DNA of 64,000 nt from Celerinatantimonas sp046054165 (GTDB lineage: Bacteria; Pseudomonadota; Gammaproteobacteria; Enterobacterales; Celerinatantimonadaceae): contig NZ_JBFNXK010000004.1 in assembly GCF_046054165.1 (NCBI RefSeq), positions 211,024 to 275,023 on the forward strand. The letters are read 5' to 3'. The notes below the pieces were generated by a model. The model did no database searches and was not told the DNA's origin. It was given only the letters and a program-made list of their open reading frames with translations. Made by a program: the position numbers and the translations under genes. How positions within the stretch are numbered: position 1 is the stretch's first letter; the number at the start of each line of letters is the position of its first letter. Below are positions 33,428-43,213 of this stretch, piece by piece.

Positions 33428-34003
33428 TATAATAATTCCTGGTAGACGTATTAAGTATTCTCTAATAGTGACTATCTTTTAAGGATGTCTTTAACCTGAT
33501 TACATGCGATTAGACACCCAAAATCATATCTATTCAGAGAAACTAAGAATGATATGAAACATTAGCGATGACAGTTATAGACTAGACAACATATTTACAA
33601 ATACCAGGCACAACTGGATACATCGAAATGTTTATAGCCTATCAATCCATCTTGGAAATTGATCCATATCAGAAAGAAAATGCTTATTACTATAAATATA
33701 ATATATAGGTTACTCAATATGATAAGTATTGAATTAATATAATTAATACTTTTTTACTAAAAACCTAATTTCTAATTATAAAGTTTGATATAGAAATGAA
33801 TTTAATAATCGGCTAAAAATGATGACTCGTATTTATTATAAATAACGATTCACTGCATCATTATTTATGATCATCTCTAAACCTAGCCATACTTAATTCA
33901 GGGCAAATACAGACCTGTTTCACTCATTTTGAGCCCCCGCTGAATACTCCCCATTCTGCGATTTCTTTCACAGGCGGTTGTTAACTCGCCCCCACTCCGA
34001 AAT
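33428..34003. other. AT-rich intergenic region upstream of the lipoprotein cluster
   Basis: About 570 bases, strongly AT-rich between 33480 and 33900, with no open frame that looks like a gene. It must hold the promoter of the lipoprotein cluster. The lack of any gene, together with the AT content, could indicate DNA bound by H-NS-like proteins, which is only inference. Confidence 0.5.
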
Positions 34004-34025
34004 AAACACCTCAGCGGAGGTGTTT
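34004..34025 (-). terminator. Terminator at the end of the gph operon
   Basis: AAACACCTC pairs with GAGGTGTTT around a four-base loop; the minus strand continues TTTATTTC. It lies about 75 bases past gph, the last gene of the hof-aro-dam string. Confidence 0.75.
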
Positions 34026-34098
34026 CAATGGAGACGACTTTCCCGAAGATCCGATCGATTATGAATGATAGTGACAATACCAGACAGATTCAGCGGGT

Positions 34099-34776
34099 TT
34101 ATCCAAAAAGAGTTTGAATAATCGTGAGACGATCCGCACTCCAGTCCGGTTCACTCTCAGTGATAGGGATACCATAGTTATAACCATAAGTCATGCCCAG
34201 ACTGGGACATCCCGCCGCTTTAGCAGCCAGAATATCATTCCGGGAGTCCCCCACCATCAGCATTTGTCGAGGCCGAAGATGAAGTTTATCCAAAGCATAC
34301 TGAAGTGGATATGGATCTGGCTTACGTTTATCGAGCGAATCCCCGCCTAACATGATCTCAAAAAAATGACTCATATTCAGTTGTTCAAGAAGCTGAACGG
34401 TAAACGCATAAGGCTTATTGGTGATGACCGCCATTGGGATACGTTGCTCAGAAAGCCATTGGAGCGCTTCGATGACCCCTGGATACGGCCGAGTCTCAAC
34501 ACATAAATTTTCAGCGTATAAGCGATCAAAACGAGCCCGAGCATCCTGATACAATGTCTCATCTAAATTCGAAGCAATCTGCTCCGAGCCGGATAGTGCC
34601 CGTTTGACCAAAACTTCTACCCCATTACCCACCCAGCTCTTAATCAACTCGATTGGATAAATCATACGATCTAATTCTTTCAACATTAAGTTAATGGAAG
34701 AAGCTAAATCGGGGGCACTATCAACCAGTGTTCCATCCAGATCAAAAGCAACTGCTTTTAATGTCTCTGTATTCAT
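34099..34776 (-). CDS. gph: Phosphoglycolate phosphatase
   Basis: HAD-superfamily phosphatase, 225 residues, that removes 2-phosphoglycolate formed in repair of 3'-phosphoglycolate DNA ends. Motif I is FDLDGTLVDSAPDL, motif II threonine in VITNKPY, motif III Lys in KRKPDPYPL and motif IV GDSRNDILAAKAAG. Its start overlaps the rpe stop by four bases (ATGA), as in E. coli. It is the last gene of the long minus-strand string, with a terminator beyond it. Confidence 0.95.
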   Translation of the reverse strand: MNTETLKAVAFDLDGTLVDSAPDLASSINLMLKELDRMIYPIELIKSWVGNGVEVLVKRALSGSEQIASNLDETLYQDARARFDRLYAENLCVETRPYPGVIEALQWLSEQRIPMAVITNKPYAFTVQLLEQLNMSHFFEIMLGGDSLDKRKPDPYPLQYALDKLHLRPRQMLMVGDSRNDILAAKAAGCPSLGMTYGYNYGIPITESEPDWSADRLTIIQTLFG

Positions 34777-35444
34777 ACCCGCTCCAAAGCATCGCGCATT
34801 GACTGAATCGCTTGCTGATAATCAGGTTGGTTGAAAATAGCAGAACCCGCTACAAAGGTATCTGCTCCGGCTTTAGCGATCTGGGCAATATTGGCAGCCG
34901 TTACACCGCCATCAATTTCAAGACGGATGTCTCGCCCGCAAGCATCGATGCGTTGCCGCACTTCAACAATTTTATCCAGAGTCGAAGGGATAAATTTTTG
35001 CCCGCCAAATCCGGGGTTCACAGACATCAACAAGATCTGATCGACTTTATCCATGACATAGTCCAAATAATGCAAGGGAGTCGCCGGATTAAAAACAAGT
35101 CCACACAAGCATCCGTGTTCTTTAATCAAAGACAGGGAACGATCAATATGTTCAGAGGCTTCCGCATGAAAAGTAATAGTTGTCGCCCCAGCCTTGGCAA
35201 AATCAGGAATAATCCGATCCACCGGTTTAACCATCAAATGCACGTCAATCGGTGCTTCAATCCCATAATTACGTAATGCCTGACAAATCATGGGGCCAAA
35301 AGTAAGATTCGGTACATAGTGATTATCCATCACATCAAAGTGAATTTGATCGGCTCCTGCTGCTAATACAGCCTGGCTCTCATCCCCCAGTCGGGCGAAA
35401 TCAGCAGATAAAATAGATGGGGCAATATGGTAAGGCATTTTCAT
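34773..35444 (-). CDS. rpe: Ribulose-phosphate 3-epimerase
   Basis: Pentose-phosphate pathway enzyme interconverting ribulose 5-phosphate and xylulose 5-phosphate. A 223-residue TIM barrel with IAPSILSADFARLG, HFDVMDNHYVPNLTFGP, the DVHLMV metal-site segment, MSVNPGFGGQKFIP and LEIDGGVTAANI. ATG at 35444 or 35438 fits the family start; longer frames to 35558 are rejected. It lies 34 bases after dam and couples to gph by an ATGA overlap. Confidence 0.95.
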   Translation of the reverse strand: MKMPYHIAPSILSADFARLGDESQAVLAAGADQIHFDVMDNHYVPNLTFGPMICQALRNYGIEAPIDVHLMVKPVDRIIPDFAKAGATTITFHAEASEHIDRSLSLIKEHGCLCGLVFNPATPLHYLDYVMDKVDQILLMSVNPGFGGQKFIPSTLDKIVEVRQRIDACGRDIRLEIDGGVTAANIAQIAKAGADTFVAGSAIFNQPDYQQAIQSMRDALERV

Positions 35445-35478
35445 GGGGTCACCACTAGAAGGAAAAAGAGAAAATATA

Positions 35479-36345
35479 TTAGCGCAACTTAGCCGACTCA
35501 ACCAAATATGCAACCGAATCAGTCCGGGGCTGAGCGGGATATAAAGCCAGCAACTCATCCACTTTCACCCGTTTTTGTCCTTTACGGCTAATCGTTCGCC
35601 GAACTTTTAGAGAACTCAGCTGAGCCGCACTATAAATTTTTCGGGTAAACGCAATTTCATGGTTACTAATCAACACGGTAGCACCACGTTGATGGCTCAC
35701 CAATTCAGCCAACTGTGCTAAATGCAACTGCTGGCCTTCATTAAATCCACCACTGGTATAACTGGTAAAACTGGCCGTGGCCGTTAAAGGTGCATAAGGG
35801 GGATCACAGTACACAACATCCCCTGTTTGCACTCGGTCAAAGGTCTGTTCATAACTGCAACACACAAATTCAGCTTGCTTAGCCTTCTGAGCAAAATATT
35901 CAAGCTCTGAAGCTGGAAAATAAGGCTTTTTATACCGCCCAAAAGGGACATTAAACCCGCCACTTTTGTTATAGCGACAGAGTCCATTATAACCATGACG
36001 ATTCAGGTATAAAAATAACAAGGAACGATGGTAGGGATCCTGACTTAGATTGAATTCCTGACGAAGCTGATAATAACAATCCGCATCATTAGTCTCAGTA
36101 CTGAATAAATGCTTCGCATCATCGATGAACCGCTCCGGATTATCCTTAAGCAGTTGATAGAGATAGATCAAGTCAGCATTGATATCGGTTAATAAATAAC
36201 GGGGATAATCCGTATTCAGGAAGACAGAACCGGCACCAATAAAAGGCTCGATTAGTAAATCTCCGTCAGGCAGGTGGCGTCGAATCGCATCAATTAAATG
36301 ATACTTACCACCAGCCCATTTTAAAAATGCTCGGTTCTTTATCAT
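35479..36345 (-). CDS. dam: DNA adenine methyltransferase (GATC)
   Basis: Methylates adenine N6 in GATC, used for mismatch-repair strand choice and replication timing. The 288 residues are close to the 278 of E. coli Dam. Motif I is FLKWAGGKYHLIDAIRRHLP (SAM-binding), motif IV is DPPY at 181-184, and FLYLNRHGYNGLCRYNKSGGFNVPFGRY matches Dam-specific recognition sequence. It lies 23 bases after damX and is cotranscribed with it. Its presence makes GATC methylation expected in this organism. Confidence 0.97.
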   Translation of the reverse strand: MIKNRAFLKWAGGKYHLIDAIRRHLPDGDLLIEPFIGAGSVFLNTDYPRYLLTDINADLIYLYQLLKDNPERFIDDAKHLFSTETNDADCYYQLRQEFNLSQDPYHRSLLFLYLNRHGYNGLCRYNKSGGFNVPFGRYKKPYFPASELEYFAQKAKQAEFVCCSYEQTFDRVQTGDVVYCDPPYAPLTATASFTSYTSGGFNEGQQLHLAQLAELVSHQRGATVLISNHEIAFTRKIYSAAQLSSLKVRRTISRKGQKRVKVDELLALYPAQPRTDSVAYLVESAKLR

Positions 36346-36368
36346 TACGTCTTCAGAATGGTCAGTGA

Positions 36369-37910
36369 CTAATGTTGCAGCTCAAACTGAACCTGCCTGA
36401 ATGATTTAATAAGGCTTGCCTGCCCTTTAGCTTTAAACTGTCGCTGTGCCTGTAATGCAGCAGAACGCACGGCATAATCACCACTGATCACTTTATACAA
36501 AATTCGGCTACTGCTCTGGAACGGATAAATCCACCCATTCAATGATGATTTTTGAACAAATTCCTGCGCTGCCTGCATCGAACTAAATGCCCCCAATTGC
36601 AACGTGTAGTGATTCGCTGGTTTTGCATTCAATACACTTTGGGTATCCGTTGCAACATTAGAGGTCACAGTACCGGTTTGTGGTGCGATCTCTGCGTGGA
36701 CTCGCTGAGGTGTCTGAGCCACGGGGGCCGCCGCAGAAGTTATTTCTTTAGCCTTCGCAACGACAGGTGAAGATGGCGATTTAGCCTGATCCGTTACTTT
36801 TGCTTTAGGCTGAGGCGCCGCTTTAGGCTGAGTTGGCGTATCAGACGCGTTCTGCTCCTGAGCTTTGACTAACTGTTCGACAACCTGATCATTAACAACA
36901 ACCCGTTTTTGACCCACTTCTGGAGCCGACTGAGTATTAATCGACTGCTCGGTCACCGGTGCAGGCAAAGACTGCGTTTGATCTTGATCCTGGGGATTAC
37001 TCACGGGCTGCGAGTTATCTGAAGGTTGAGTCGCCGCCTGATCTTGCTTGGTCGGTAACACGACCGGAATCGAAACATTCGCTTGCCCACTACTAGCGGA
37101 TACCGAAGGCGATGAAGCAGGAGAATGATTATTAAGAACCTGTACTAATAGGCCGGCTACTGCAGCTACCAATACCACAATTCCTCCCCAAACAAGGTAT
37201 GGCTTGCGCTTTGGTGCTTGTTCATCTGACATGATCGCTGCTCCTGAAATAATTTGCTCAACAATTTGACAAATTGCTCCGGGGTTCCCCAAAGCACTTT
37301 CGATTCGTTGCTCCACAGCAGATTTATTCTCAACGCTGGCCTGATAATCAGCCCGCTCAAATAAACTCTGAGCCAATAATGAGGCTTCATCCGAAGTTAA
37401 CGCGGGGATGTCGATCTCCAAAAGCTGAGGAAATCCCGGATAAGTTTGCTGTGCTAACTGGCGAGTACTCAGTGTTGAAAATAACACAATATTCAGAGCA
37501 TGCTGATAATTCTGCGGATATTTTTCGATAAGCTCAAATAATTCGCTAAAAAATTGCTTCGATAACCGTTCTGCCTGATCGATCACTAATAATAAAGGAA
37601 CTTCGGAAGCCTCGAGGTTTCGAGACAAACTATCGAAAAGAGGATCAGATGGGTTAAACAGCGGATCGCTCAAAAGCTGCTGTAATAATTGCTCCCGTAA
37701 CAGCTCATCATTACTTTGAGAATCAACCGATAACCACGCCTGATTGGCAAAATCGGCACTATCTAACAAACTTTCCGCAAGCGCTGACTTTCCGGCCCCC
37801 GGTTCACCATGCACGAGCAATATATTGGACCCAAAACGAACCTGAGTTTCTAACCGCTCCAAAAGCATTCGCTGACTGGGCAGTTGAATCAATCGAGAGC
37901 GATCATTCAT
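36369..37910 (-). CDS. damX: Cell division protein DamX
   Basis: Septal ring protein of 513 residues. The N-terminal part is an AAA-type ATPase: Walker A VHGEPGAGKSALAESLL (residues about 33-49) and Walker B PLLLVIDQAER. A single membrane segment follows (YLVWGGIVVLVAAVAGLLVQVL), then a low-complexity Pro/Gln/Ser linker. The C-terminal SPOR domain (NHYTLQLGAFSSMQAAQEFVQKSS) binds denuded septal glycan. E. coli DamX lacks a readable ATPase signature as strong as this; the AAA-SPOR plan is typical of Vibrio-like relatives. It lies five bases after aroB. Confidence 0.93.
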   Translation of the reverse strand: MNDRSRLIQLPSQRMLLERLETQVRFGSNILLVHGEPGAGKSALAESLLDSADFANQAWLSVDSQSNDELLREQLLQQLLSDPLFNPSDPLFDSLSRNLEASEVPLLLVIDQAERLSKQFFSELFELIEKYPQNYQHALNIVLFSTLSTRQLAQQTYPGFPQLLEIDIPALTSDEASLLAQSLFERADYQASVENKSAVEQRIESALGNPGAICQIVEQIISGAAIMSDEQAPKRKPYLVWGGIVVLVAAVAGLLVQVLNNHSPASSPSVSASSGQANVSIPVVLPTKQDQAATQPSDNSQPVSNPQDQDQTQSLPAPVTEQSINTQSAPEVGQKRVVVNDQVVEQLVKAQEQNASDTPTQPKAAPQPKAKVTDQAKSPSSPVVAKAKEITSAAAPVAQTPQRVHAEIAPQTGTVTSNVATDTQSVLNAKPANHYTLQLGAFSSMQAAQEFVQKSSLNGWIYPFQSSSRILYKVISGDYAVRSAALQAQRQFKAKGQASLIKSFRQVQFELQH

Positions 37911-37915
37911 ATCCG

Positions 37916-38992
37916 TTAACGCAGTGCCTGTAAAACCTGTTGCATTTGATCTCGACCGAACTGACCGACTAACTCAGCCGAACCAATCGCTGTCGGCAAA
38001 ATCACCCGAATTTTCTGGTTCAGCACTTTTTTATCGCGCATCATATGTTCCATAAAATCATCCAGTTCCATCTGTTCTGGCGGTAAGACCGGTAACCCGA
38101 CACGCTCAAACAACGCTCGGATCCGAGCCACATCGGCTGCAGTAATCAAACCTTGTTGCTCCGCAGCAATCGAGGCCATAACCGTTCCGGCAGCCACCGC
38201 TTCACCATGCAGCCAATTACCATACCCCTGATGCGCTTCAATCGCATGACCAAAGGTGTGACCTAAATTGAGCAACGCACGGATCCCTTGCTCTTTTTCA
38301 TCTTTGGCCACCACTTCAGCTTTAATTTCACAACAACGATGCAACATGGTTGTGATCACATCGGGTTCAAGACGATGAATCGCCTCTAAATGCGTTTCCA
38401 ACCAGTTGAAAAAATTTCCATCATAGATAATGCCATATTTGATGACTTCAGCCATCCCAGCCCGATATTCTCGTTCCGGAAGCGTATTCAGGCAATTAAT
38501 ATCCATAACCACGGCCTGAGGCTGATAAAAAGCCCCGATCATATTTTTACCCAGCCGATGATTCACCGCTGTTTTACCGCCAACCGAAGAATCGACTTGG
38601 GCCAACAAAGTCGTCGGGACCTGAATAAATGGAACACCCCGTTGATAACAAGCTGCAGCAAACCCAGCCATATCACCAATCACACCGCCGCCTAGCGCAA
38701 TAATCGTCGTATCCCGGCCATGCAGTTTTTCCAGTAGCGCGGTATACACTTGATCAAGGATCTCAGCATTTTTATACTGTTCCCCATCAGGTAGAACCAC
38801 AACATCGACCTGATAAGCGGCCAACGTGGCCTGTAACGGTGCGAGATACAACGGTCCAACGGTTTCGTTAGTCACGATCATGACTTGCCGAGAACGGATT
38901 TCTCCCGTAAAAAAATCGGGCTGACCTAACAGGCCGGGCCCGATTGATATAGGATAACTCCGTTCACCCAATGCAACGGTTAAGCTTTCCAT
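37916..38992 (-). CDS. aroB: 3-dehydroquinate synthase
   Basis: Second step of the shikimate pathway, from DAHP to 3-dehydroquinate, using NAD and a divalent metal. The 358-residue protein has PDGEQYKN, the NAD-binding GGGVIGDMAGFAAACYQRGVPFIQVPTTLLAQVDSSVGGKTAVNH and the metal ligands Glu in EVIKYG and His in LNLGHTFGHAIE and HGEAVAAG. It lies eight bases after aroK, the widespread aroKB pair. Confidence 0.97.
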   Translation of the reverse strand: MESLTVALGERSYPISIGPGLLGQPDFFTGEIRSRQVMIVTNETVGPLYLAPLQATLAAYQVDVVVLPDGEQYKNAEILDQVYTALLEKLHGRDTTIIALGGGVIGDMAGFAAACYQRGVPFIQVPTTLLAQVDSSVGGKTAVNHRLGKNMIGAFYQPQAVVMDINCLNTLPEREYRAGMAEVIKYGIIYDGNFFNWLETHLEAIHRLEPDVITTMLHRCCEIKAEVVAKDEKEQGIRALLNLGHTFGHAIEAHQGYGNWLHGEAVAAGTVMASIAAEQQGLITAADVARIRALFERVGLPVLPPEQMELDDFMEHMMRDKKVLNQKIRVILPTAIGSAELVGQFGRDQMQQVLQALR

Positions 38993-39000
38993 AAGCGAAC

Positions 39001-39519
39001 TCAGAACCCTAATAGTTCAATAATTTGATTAGCCACTGATTTAGCACTCTGATCATCGGTGACGACCCGGTAATCAGCGATTTCTTCATATAAAGGCATA
39101 CGTTCTTGCGCTAATTTTTCGAGTTTTTCCCGCGGATCATCACAATTTTGCAAAAGTGGTCGACGCTTATCACGCTGAGTACGAGCAAATTGCTTGTCAA
39201 TAGATGTTTCAAGATAAACAACAATGCCTCGAGCGGACAACCGATTACGGTTTTCTTTGCTTTTAACGCACCCTCCACCCGTGGCCAGGACTAGACCTTG
39301 TTCCTGGGTCATATCATCTATTACTGCTTCTTCACGAACGCGGAAACCATCTTCACCTTCGACATCGAAAACCCACGAAATATCAGCACCGGTACGGCGC
39401 TCAATTTCAGTGTCTGTGTCATAAAACTGCATATGCAATTGTGAAGCTAAGTGACGACCAATCGTGCTTTTTCCCGCACCCATTGGTCCGATCAAGAAAA
39501 TATTACGTTTTTCAGCCAT
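39001..39519 (-). CDS. aroK: Shikimate kinase I
   Basis: Phosphorylates shikimate to shikimate 3-phosphate. The 172-residue P-loop kinase has GPMGAGKSTIGRHLA (residues 11-25), the shikimate-binding Asp in DTDTEIERRTGADISWVF, R-containing GFRVREEAV, GGGCVKSKENR and the lid RDKRRPLL. Length and sequence match AroK. It follows hofQ by about 155 bases, so it may have its own promoter, and leads into aroB. Confidence 0.97.
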   Translation of the reverse strand: MAEKRNIFLIGPMGAGKSTIGRHLASQLHMQFYDTDTEIERRTGADISWVFDVEGEDGFRVREEAVIDDMTQEQGLVLATGGGCVKSKENRNRLSARGIVVYLETSIDKQFARTQRDKRRPLLQNCDDPREKLEKLAQERMPLYEEIADYRVVTDDQSAKSVANQIIELLGF

Positions 39520-39676
39520 GTCTCTACATTACAAATCTATTGCGTCAATTCTTCTCCCGCTAAATAGCTGCGGAGTACCGTCGTAACCAACCTTCTCATT
39601 TACCCAAAGATCAGGTGCGCGATTATCTCAGCTTGCGGACTGTTTTGGCAACCGGAAAATCAATACAGACCTCCAT

Positions 39677-41320
39677 TTAGCCATTTACGGATGAATTAAC
39701 TATTTTTGGGGTCACAAAGATCAATAATTCGCTCTTTTCAAGCGTAGTAGAGCGATACTGAAAAAGTGATCCGATGGCCGGAATCTCACTTATCAGCGGA
39801 ACTTTATTGATCATCTTTTGACGTTGTTGTTGATAAATACCACCTAACACGATGGTTTCACCATTATTTAATGATACCTGAGTCTGTATTTCTTGGGTAT
39901 TAATCGCAACCGCACGCCCTAATGGCGTTTGAACCGCATCACCTTCTGTATCCTGAGTAATTACAAGATCTAAAATAATTCGGTTATCCGGCGTAATCTG
40001 TGGTGTTACTTTCAAACTCAGAACTGCTTTTTTAAATGTCACTGAAGCTGCGCCACTGGATGCAGATTCAACATACGGGATCTCTCGCCCTTGTTCAATA
40101 TAGGCCGTCTGCTGATTAGCCGTCACCACCCGAGGGCTTGCAATGATCTTTCCTCTATTCTCCTGCGCTAAAGCCGAAAGTTCAAGGTCCAGAGCCGTCC
40201 CTGAAGCAAGTTTTGCAAATTTAAATGCAACGCTGCTGGTTGCCTGCGCGACCGGAAGTTGGACATTGAATCCTCCTTCGGTGACATCCCCATTGGCATG
40301 CCCTCCGACCTGCCACTGAACCCCAAGCTCACGGTTATCATCTGTTCGAATCGTGATCATTCTGGAAGCAATATCCACTTCTCTTACCGGCTGATCCAGC
40401 ACCATTATCAACTGTTTAACTTTTTCAATCATAGCCGAATGCGCCTGGATAATGATGGTATTTGTACGCCCATCTGCGGCTAAAGATGCATTAGCCGCTA
40501 ACTGATGATGCAACGTAGTTTGAATAATCTTCAGCAATTCAGCCGCTTTGGCATACCGAACTCGGACCGTTACACTATCAAGACCTTGTAATTGCTGAGC
40601 GGTTAATTGTTCTTTTAATTGCTGTTGACGCTGAGCCAACACTTCATCGGTCGGGCGGATCATCCATACCTGATTACTCTTCGTCAATGTTAACCCAGCC
40701 GCTTCAGCAATTGCCTCCATCGCTTCATCCCAGCGAACATGATGCAAAGTTAAATGCAATGTTTTATCCGAGGGAATATGGAGGATCATATTTTGCTGAG
40801 CCAAATCAGCCAGCCATTGTAATAGTCGTCCACAAGGTGCCTGATGTACCTGCAACGATACAAACGGATCTGTTGTGGATGTTGGGTAGGTATACCGAAT
40901 CTCAATTTGCCGATGTGATACTTTCAAATAGGCCTGAATAGGTCTAGCGAACTGCCACTGCAACTGATCTGTGGCAACCCATTGCATTTGGATCGCTCGA
41001 TTTTGAAATGCTTTCAACTGCGAATGATCCAATGCTAACTGCGGGAGATATAACTGTAATTGATGTCCATGGGTAGATAGCTGATAATCTATCGGACTCT
41101 CATTAAACTTCAGCAAAATATTATTTTTAGAATAGTGAATACTTACTATCTTTAGTGATTTATCGGGATATGCATCGCCAGAAATAACGCCTCGCTGAGT
41201 TCCTCCCGTTCGGGACGGAGATAATGGAACAGCAGGCTGAAAAGGATTTCGTTCCACCGCTACACTACGGGTAGCAAAAACCAGTAACAAAGCACTCATC
41301 CCCACCATTATCATTTTCAT
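39677..41320 (-). CDS. hofQ: Secretin HofQ/PilQ (DNA uptake or type IV pilus)
   Basis: Outer-membrane secretin ring for DNA uptake or pilus passage; 547 residues. The signal peptide is MKMIMVGMSALLLVFATRSVAV. It is followed by VERNPFQPAVPLSPS, similar to the RDPF-P start of PilP/HofP lipoproteins. Then come an AMIN-like beta domain, STN/secretin N domains (SDKTLHLTLHHVRWDEAMEAI) and the C-terminal secretin domain ending EKSELLIFVTPKIV. It starts at the stop of the HofO-like gene (TAATG) and leads to aroK. No separate hofP is seen, so the RNPFQP stretch may take over that role. Confidence 0.92.
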   Translation of the reverse strand: MKMIMVGMSALLLVFATRSVAVERNPFQPAVPLSPSRTGGTQRGVISGDAYPDKSLKIVSIHYSKNNILLKFNESPIDYQLSTHGHQLQLYLPQLALDHSQLKAFQNRAIQMQWVATDQLQWQFARPIQAYLKVSHRQIEIRYTYPTSTTDPFVSLQVHQAPCGRLLQWLADLAQQNMILHIPSDKTLHLTLHHVRWDEAMEAIAEAAGLTLTKSNQVWMIRPTDEVLAQRQQQLKEQLTAQQLQGLDSVTVRVRYAKAAELLKIIQTTLHHQLAANASLAADGRTNTIIIQAHSAMIEKVKQLIMVLDQPVREVDIASRMITIRTDDNRELGVQWQVGGHANGDVTEGGFNVQLPVAQATSSVAFKFAKLASGTALDLELSALAQENRGKIIASPRVVTANQQTAYIEQGREIPYVESASSGAASVTFKKAVLSLKVTPQITPDNRIILDLVITQDTEGDAVQTPLGRAVAINTQEIQTQVSLNNGETIVLGGIYQQQRQKMINKVPLISEIPAIGSLFQYRSTTLEKSELLIFVTPKIVNSSVNG

Positions 41321-41739
41321 TATTTATTCCGAATTAAATGTAATCGTAATGTCAATAATTGCTGATTTGGTGTTGCCGGCCGGGTTTCAATTGTGAGTTG
41401 CTCAAACTGATTCATAGGTAAGTTCGGATAATGCGCCAATAACCAGTGAACAACTGGCCAATATTGGACTGGCCACTGCGCCACCATTTTACCGTCGGGA
41501 GCATGACGCCAATACTGCAAAGGAAATGGGAATTGCTGAATAAACCGTGACCATTGGAATGAGGACTGACCAGAGGCCGATGACGGCTTAAAGCGCGCTG
41601 TGCGCAACATCACTTGCCGTAACTGTGCGCTCCACCGCTGCTGAGCCCGATATTCTTCCCCCCATCGTTGCACCGCGAATAGACAACATAACCCACAACA
41701 CAACAGCAGTACTCGTTGATACTTCAAAAGAAAATTCAT
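41320..41739 (-). CDS. HofO-like inner-membrane assembly protein
   Basis: A 139-residue protein with an N-terminal membrane helix (VLLLCCGLCCLFAVQ) followed by a Trp/Gln-rich periplasmic part. By position, length and hydropathy it corresponds to HofO (DNA utilisation, PilO-like) in the hofMNOPQ order; sequence identity to the family is too low to prove by eye. Its ATG overlaps the hofN stop (ATGA) and its stop overlaps the hofQ start, so all four are translationally coupled. Confidence 0.7.
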   Translation of the reverse strand: MNFLLKYQRVLLLCCGLCCLFAVQRWGEEYRAQQRWSAQLRQVMLRTARFKPSSASGQSSFQWSRFIQQFPFPLQYWRHAPDGKMVAQWPVQYWPVVHWLLAHYPNLPMNQFEQLTIETRPATPNQQLLTLRLHLIRNK

Positions 41740-42206
41740 TTAAAAGTGACCTCAAATTGTAATTGAAAACGGATCGGGGCGGAATTCTGGGTCGTGGCTT
41801 CTAAAATCCGACCATGACTTAACCAAGGAAGTTGATTTAGAACGCGTACGATTTGAGTGATCACAACCATTGAATCAGCCCGCCCTTGTAGGTGTAATGT
41901 CTGTGATTGAAGAGTGAGTCGCTCCAAATACACGCCTTTGGGGAGCAGTGATGCTAATTGCCCTAATAGCTGCGCCCATGCTAATTGAGGTTGTTGGAAA
42001 TCGACTGACTGATGCTGCTTTTGTTGCAGAGTCCAAGCTCGCAAATGCTGCAGATAACTCTGACGTAATCGAGAGGTTTGCCGATGCTGCCACCCTACTT
42101 CAGCCCATAAACCTAAAGCCAGAATAAAAATCAGGACCAGCGGTAGAGCATGATTCGATACCGATGTCTCTGATTCAGATAAACGAATAAAATTAAATCC
42201 ATTCAT
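41736..42206 (-). CDS. HofN/PilN-like protein
   Basis: About 156 residues. A short cytoplasmic N-terminus with NFIRLSESE recalls the INLLPWRE segment of PilN that binds PilM. One membrane helix (ALPLVLIFILALGLWAEV) and a periplasmic alpha-beta domain (LLPKGVYLERLTLQSQTLHLQGRADS) complete it, the PilN/HofN plan. ATG at 42206 lies just after the hofM stop; a longer frame to 42242 would overlap hofM. The chain is part of the cytoplasm-periplasm bridge of the DNA-uptake or pilus machine. Confidence 0.8.
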   Translation of the reverse strand: MNGFNFIRLSESETSVSNHALPLVLIFILALGLWAEVGWQHRQTSRLRQSYLQHLRAWTLQQKQHQSVDFQQPQLAWAQLLGQLASLLPKGVYLERLTLQSQTLHLQGRADSMVVITQIVRVLNQLPWLSHGRILEATTQNSAPIRFQLQFEVTFK

Positions 42207-42208
42207 TT

Positions 42209-43066
42209 CTACAGTGCCAGCGCCGCACCATAGGCCATCCAATGGCCATCATTTTGGCAACATAAAGAGGTCATGATCTGCCATTGAATCGGCAACGAAG
42301 GCAGAGATACATCATCACAGAATTCCGCCTGACTACAACGCACCTGAATAATTGTCACCCCCGGAAACCGAGCTAAAATCGCCGCTAAATTTGCCAAATA
42401 ATTCTGGAGTGACAACGCTGATGGATCCGGTAAAACCTGCCAATCCAATAGCCGATGCTGCAAAAATAGCCCAACTTCCAATTTCGACTCAATGTGAGCA
42501 ACATATAACTCAGCAAAGCGTCCGGGCATGGCGGGTTGCTCGGCCCACCAGGCGCGAGCCAGTCCATATATAGCCGCATCCAAGCGGGTCAAAGACCACT
42601 GACACGACTGCGATAAAGCTTTCAATATGCCTTGCAGCTGCCCCGAGATCCAAGCATAACGATACAGATGTTGCCCCGGATGTCGAATGTCCGGTGCCAA
42701 CCCGATAAGTTCCAAACAATCATAATCACTCACCGCGACACCATGCTGTCGACACAGAGCGGCACCATTTGTCATCTCAATGGATTGAGACCTCGGCAGA
42801 CTAATCACGCCCGTCTCAATCCAAGATTTCGGTAAACTTAATGAAACACGCCCATGATAACGATGGAGCTGTTGCTGCAATTGATGTAATCCATCCGCTA
42901 AAACCTGCGGCGAATGACACAACGATTCGACCGAAAACTGAGAGGTTTCCAAATTGATTGCCGGTAAAAACCGACGTCCATGAGGTGATAAATATACGGC
43001 CTGTAATTGGGAAGCCCCCAAATACAGGCCCAGTCGATTCGAATTTCCAGAGCTAAGCTTAAACAT
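42209..43066 (-). CDS. HofM/PilM-like ATPase-fold protein
   Basis: About 285 residues. LGLYLGASQLQAVYLS near the N-terminus fits the phosphate-1 loop of actin-like PilM/HofM proteins, and SLPKSWIETGVISLPRS with TNGAALCRQHGV continue in the order of a PilM fold. It is first in hofM-N-O-Q. ATG at 43066 is chosen over an upstream TTG. The upstream 148 bases are shared with the divergent mrcA gene; I saw no CRP-S site (TGCGA-N6-TCGCA), so competence control is not evident. Confidence 0.78.
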   Translation of the reverse strand: MFKLSSGNSNRLGLYLGASQLQAVYLSPHGRRFLPAINLETSQFSVESLCHSPQVLADGLHQLQQQLHRYHGRVSLSLPKSWIETGVISLPRSQSIEMTNGAALCRQHGVAVSDYDCLELIGLAPDIRHPGQHLYRYAWISGQLQGILKALSQSCQWSLTRLDAAIYGLARAWWAEQPAMPGRFAELYVAHIESKLEVGLFLQHRLLDWQVLPDPSALSLQNYLANLAAILARFPGVTIIQVRCSQAEFCDDVSLPSLPIQWQIMTSLCCQNDGHWMAYGAALAL

Positions 43067-43213
43067 AAAAAGACAGCACAATGGCAAAAATAACTATTGA
43101 TTTAATTATCAATATAAAATTAATTCCGGTCGAATACAATAAATAGGGTCGAATGATGGAGTCACTTCCTTATATAATTGAGCTTAATCGGGCAAATTAG
43201 GTATCCACTATCA

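Noticed and set aside
43088..43213. CRP-S competence site before hofM
   Set aside because: No TGCGA-N6-TCGCA was found; only a GGTCGAAT direct repeat of unknown meaning.
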